Source of the DNA: Methylacidiphilaceae bacterium | GTDB lineage: Bacteria; Verrucomicrobiota; Verrucomicrobiia; Methylacidiphilales; Methylacidiphilaceae | Assembly: GCA_028687155.1 (NCBI GenBank) | Contig: JAQUAR010000046.1 | Coordinates: 1-8,561 of the forward strand | DNA length: 8,561 nucleotides | Reading direction: 5' to 3' | Notes under the pieces: model-generated | What the model was told of the DNA's origin: nothing | Seen by the model: only the letters and a program-made list of their open reading frames with translations | The model's database searches: none | Made by a program: the position numbers and the translations under genes | Shown here: positions 6,235 through 8,561 of the stretch, in pieces | Numbering within the stretch: the stretch's first letter is position 1 | Layout: each line of letters starts with the position of its first letter

Positions 6235-6715
6235 GTGCTTCCTAAAAATCCGACCAGTGGCAAACGGACGCGTCGTCGACAGAGCGCGGAGTCTAAGGCC
6301 AAGGTGGTCGTCGCGGAGCTGCACGAGGACAAAACGATCCACCAATTGAGCACGGAATTGGGGGGGGCATGCGTTCGTGGTCGGGCAGTGGAAGAAGCAA
6401 GCGCTGCTGGCTCTGCCTGGAGTCTTTGGCCGGCGGTTGGAGCGCGAGAGCCAAGCCGTCAAGTCGGGGGAGCGGGAGCTGCCCTGAGCAGATCGGGCGA
6501 TTGGAGTTGGAAAACCGCCGGCTTAAAAGAAGTTCGGCCCTCTCGTTTGAGGCTCGTCGGGCCGTGATTCACTGCCCGGGGGAACTGTCCGTGCGCCGCC
6601 CGTGAGGGTTCCTCAGTCTGGACCACGGCGGGCTTTGCGATGATCCGGCAGGTCCGGACGCCCGGCAGATCGCGTCGCGGCATCGCCTCGACGAGGAGTT
6701 CGGGCTCTACAGAAG
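6235..6715 (+). pseudogene. IS3-family orfA/orfB remnant with two frameshifts and a stop
   Basis: Reading across frames recovers an IS3-type OrfA: KRTRRRQSAESKAKVVVAEL, then DKTIHQLSTELGG in the frame starting at 6235. After a run of seven G's (6361-6367) the frame moves by one to HAFVVGQWKKQALLALP, GVFGRRLERESQAVKSGE and REL. At about 6481-6485 a second one-base shift leads to PEQIGRLELENRRLKR, the leucine-zipper part of OrfA. It continues directly into the start of OrfB, LSFEARRAVIHCPGELSVRRP. A TGA at 6603-6605 interrupts this, but the same frame goes on as GFLSLDHGGLCDDP and ARQIASRHRLDEEF. Similarity fades after about 6710, where the catalytic DDE core of OrfB should begin but is missing. 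The orfA start is a GTG at best. Both shifts are single extra bases, the first in a homopolymer. Terminal repeats were not identified. It follows the ATPase stop by fewer than 20 bases. Confidence 0.75.
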
Positions 6716-6952
6716 AAACGACTGCATCAGGGACTTGATTACCGGACGCCCTTGGAAATATGGGAAGACACCCCAAGAGCGGGCCGGGAGGGGACTGGGA
6801 ACGGCTCATTGCCTCCGACCCCTCTCGATCCAAAATGGGGAAGGAAGAGGAGCTCCAAATATTAGCTAAAAACCGCTTCCACTGATCGGACGTACTGGGA
6901 GCAGCTCATAGGACCCCGAACAATCATATACTCTTCCGAAAGGACAACCTTC
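6716..6952 (+). promoter_or_regulatory. Spacer before the acetolactate synthase gene, with its ribosome binding site
   Basis: No gene is recognised between the IS3 remnant and the acetolactate synthase. A ribosome binding site AAAGGA (6939-6944) lies 8 bases before the ATG at 6953. TATACT at 6927-6932 resembles a -10 box but is very close to the start codon and has no good -35 partner, so the promoter is uncertain. An in-frame run from the IS3 remnant ends in a stop near 6869 without recognisable similarity. Confidence 0.35.
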
Positions 6953-8561
6953 ATGGCGATGAACGGTGCGCAGGCTCTTGTGAAGATGCTCGAGAACCAT
7001 GACGTTACCCATGTTTTTGGCATCCCGGGCGCGAAGATCGACAGCGTCTTTATCGCACTCATGGATTCGAGCATCGAACTGGTGCTTTGCCGCCACGAGC
7101 AGAATGCCGCCTTCATGGCAGCGGCGATGGGGCGCATGACCGGAAAGGTCGGCGTCTGTCTTGTGACCTCGGGCCCCGGCGTCACCAATCTCGTAACGGG
7201 GCTCGCAACGGCGACCTCCGAGGGGGATCCCGTGCTGGCGATTGGCGGCGAGGTCCCGCTCTACGACCGCCTGAAACATACCCATCAGGCCCTCGACGGC
7301 GTCGACGTAATGAAGCCGGTGGTAAAATACGCGGCGGAGGCGCTGACCGTTCCCATGCTGCCGGAGGTGTTCAGCAGTGCGGTCCGCGCCGCGGAGAGCG
7401 GCCGGCAGGGCGCCGCCTTCATAGGCCTGCCGAAGGACGTGGGCCTGGCCGAATTCCCCGGCGAGGTCAATCCGGCCTGGGGGCGCTTCGTTGCGGAGGG
7501 GCGGCCCGCCGCCGAGGAGATCGAACGCGCGGCCGCAGTGATCAACAAGGCGCGTCGTCCGGTCGCGCTATTGGGGATGCAGTCCTCCCAGACTCGCAGC
7601 ATAGAGGCGTTAAAGCGCTTCATCGCAGCCTTCGGCGCTCCCTACGCCTCGACATTCCAGGGCGCGGGCGGATGGGCGGAGCCTGCTGGCTCCAAACAAT
7701 ATGCGGGGCGCGTCGGCCTTTTCCGTAATCAGCCGGCGGACAAACTGCTCGAAACGGCGGACTGCGTGATCACCATCGGGTTCGACGCCATCGAATATGA
7801 CCCGGTGGTGTGGAACCAGGACACAAAGCGCCCCATCGTCGCCATTGATGCCACGCCGGTCGCTCAGGATCAGGCTTTCCTGCCCGCGGCCGAGCTAATC
7901 GGAGATCTTTCGGCCTCGCTCGATGCGCTGGCGCCGCTGCTTGCCCCCAAAGTCGACGAGGGCTTTCGCCGTCTTTCGTACGATGCGGCGGCCGAGGTCG
8001 CAGGAACGATCTCGGAAGGCGCGCGCCTCGGTGGCAGTCCGGTGCATCCGCTGCGCGTCATCCACGAGCTTAGGCAAGTCGTGACGCCCGAGACGACCCT
8101 CGCGCTCGATGTCGGCTCCCACTACATCTGGATGAACCGCTATTTTCCGGCCTCGCACGCGCGGCAGGTACTTGTCAGTAATGGTCAGCAGACGCTCGGC
8201 GTCGCCCTGCCCTGGGCCATGGCCGCCAATATCGCCCGCCCCGGCTCCCCGGTCATCTCCGTCTCCGGCGACGGCGGATTTCTGTTCAGCGCCATGGAGC
8301 TCGAAACGGCAGTGCGCCGGCAGCCGGTTTGTGCATCTTATCTGGAACAGCGCCTCCTACGACATGGTCTCCTTCCAGGAGGAAGCGCATTATGGCCGGA
8401 CGGCCGGCGTGGCGCTCGGCCATTACGATGTCGTCGCCTACGCCGCGAGCTTCGGTTGCCAGGGCTATCGCATCAGCGATGCGAACGAACTCGGCCCCCT
8501 GCTGCGGGAAGCGCTGGCCTCGCCCGTCCCGGTTCTCATCGATATTCCCATCGATTACGCC
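6953..8561 (+). CDS. alsS: Acetolactate synthase, catabolic AlsS type; frameshifted near 8325 and cut by the right edge
   Basis: The enzyme joins two pyruvates to acetolactate and CO2 using thiamine diphosphate (ThDP); the catabolic type feeds acetoin/butanediol formation. The N-terminal domain has HVFGIPGAKIDSVF (20-33), CRHEQNAAFMAAAMGR (46-61; Glu49 is the ThDP-activating glutamate), LVTSGPGVTNLVTGLATATS and DRLKHTHQALD. GIPGAKID and HEQNAAFMA are the AlsS rather than the IlvB wording, and no partner small subunit is visible. The ThDP-binding domain has VSGDGGFLFSAMELETAVRR, with GDG at 439-441. There the frame breaks: after codon 8321 (cag) the homologous sequence resumes at 8325 in the next frame as RFVHLIWNSASYDMVSFQEE and runs in-frame to PVLIDIPIDYA at the window end. 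Loss of one CG pair from an original ccgcgg would explain it. The unshifted frame stays open but is unrelated. ATG 6953 has AAAGGA at 8 bases. Either a recent pseudogene or a sequence error. Confidence 0.85.
   Translation, partial: MAMNGAQALVKMLENHDVTHVFGIPGAKIDSVFIALMDSSIELVLCRHEQNAAFMAAAMGRMTGKVGVCLVTSGPGVTNLVTGLATATSEGDPVLAIGGEVPLYDRLKHTHQALDGVDVMKPVVKYAAEALTVPMLPEVFSSAVRAAESGRQGAAFIGLPKDVGLAEFPGEVNPAWGRFVAEGRPAAEEIERAAAVINKARRPVALLGMQSSQTRSIEALKRFIAAFGAPYASTFQGAGGWAEPAGSKQYAGRVGLFRNQPADKLLETADCVITIGFDAIEYDPVVWNQDTKRPIVAIDATPVAQDQAFLPAAELIGDLSASLDALAPLLAPKVDEGFRRLSYDAAAEVAGTISEGARLGGSPVHPLRVIHELRQVVTPETTLALDVGSHYIWMNRYFPASHARQVLVSNGQQTLGVALPWAMAANIARPGSPVISVSGDGGFLFSAMELETAVRRQPVCASYLEQRLLRHGLLPGGSALWPDGRRGARPLRCRRLRRELRLPGLSHQRCERTRPPAAGSAGLARPGSHRYSHRLR

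Noticed and set aside
7087..7728. Plus-strand open frame of 213 codons inside alsS
   Set aside because: Arg/Gly-rich shadow frame; the overlapping frame from 6953 has clear acetolactate synthase motifs.
1..8561. CRISPR arrays, tRNA or rRNA genes, toxin-antitoxin pairs
   Set aside because: No regularly spaced repeats, no tRNA-like cloverleaf or rRNA stretch, and no pair of small overlapping ORFs with toxin or antitoxin features was seen.

Overview
The window is GC-rich bacterial DNA with dense genes and two decayed insertion sequences, which looks like an accessory region. The organism cannot be fixed from the sequence. The gene types (a two-domain SagB-like nitroreductase, an endonuclease V-like protein, a DUF4143 ATPase, a catabolic-type acetolactate synthase) fit a high-GC Gram-negative such as a proteobacterium or a verrucomicrobial methanotroph, but this is only a guess.

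Region 1 (1-2995, minus strand) is a probable operon read right to left: a small 2-oxoglutarate/Fe(II) oxygenase (2995-2336), a 545-residue SagB/ThcOx-like double nitroreductase (2226-589), and the first 158 codons of a succinate-semialdehyde dehydrogenase-type aldehyde dehydrogenase (474-1, running off the left edge). The 110-base gap between the first two genes carries an unusual nest of mutually exclusive inverted repeats, and the innermost one covers the ribosome binding site of the SagB-like gene.

Region 2 (2996-3929) is a divergent promoter region with an AT-rich core flanked by a 7-bp dyad. It leads on the plus strand to an endonuclease V homologue that has lost two of its metal-binding aspartates, followed by a 22-bp perfect palindrome.

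Region 3 (about 3872-4958) is a broken insertion sequence of the ISNCY/IS1202-like or IS481-like DDE type. Its transposase has an internal deletion and two frameshifts. Region 4 (4996-6216) is an intact AAA+ ATPase with a C-terminal DUF4143 domain. Region 5 (about 6235-6715) is an IS3-family orfA/orfB remnant with two single-base frameshifts and an in-frame stop. The ATPase therefore sits between two dead transposons.

Region 6 (6953-8561, plus) is a catabolic-type acetolactate synthase (AlsS family). It is well conserved, but its reading frame shifts near 8325, inside the thiamine-diphosphate-binding domain, and it runs off the right edge.

The best candidates for something unusual are the catalytically altered endonuclease V homologue diverging from the oxygenase/SagB-like pair, and the structured leader between those two genes. 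No RiPP precursor, CRISPR array, tRNA or rRNA was seen.
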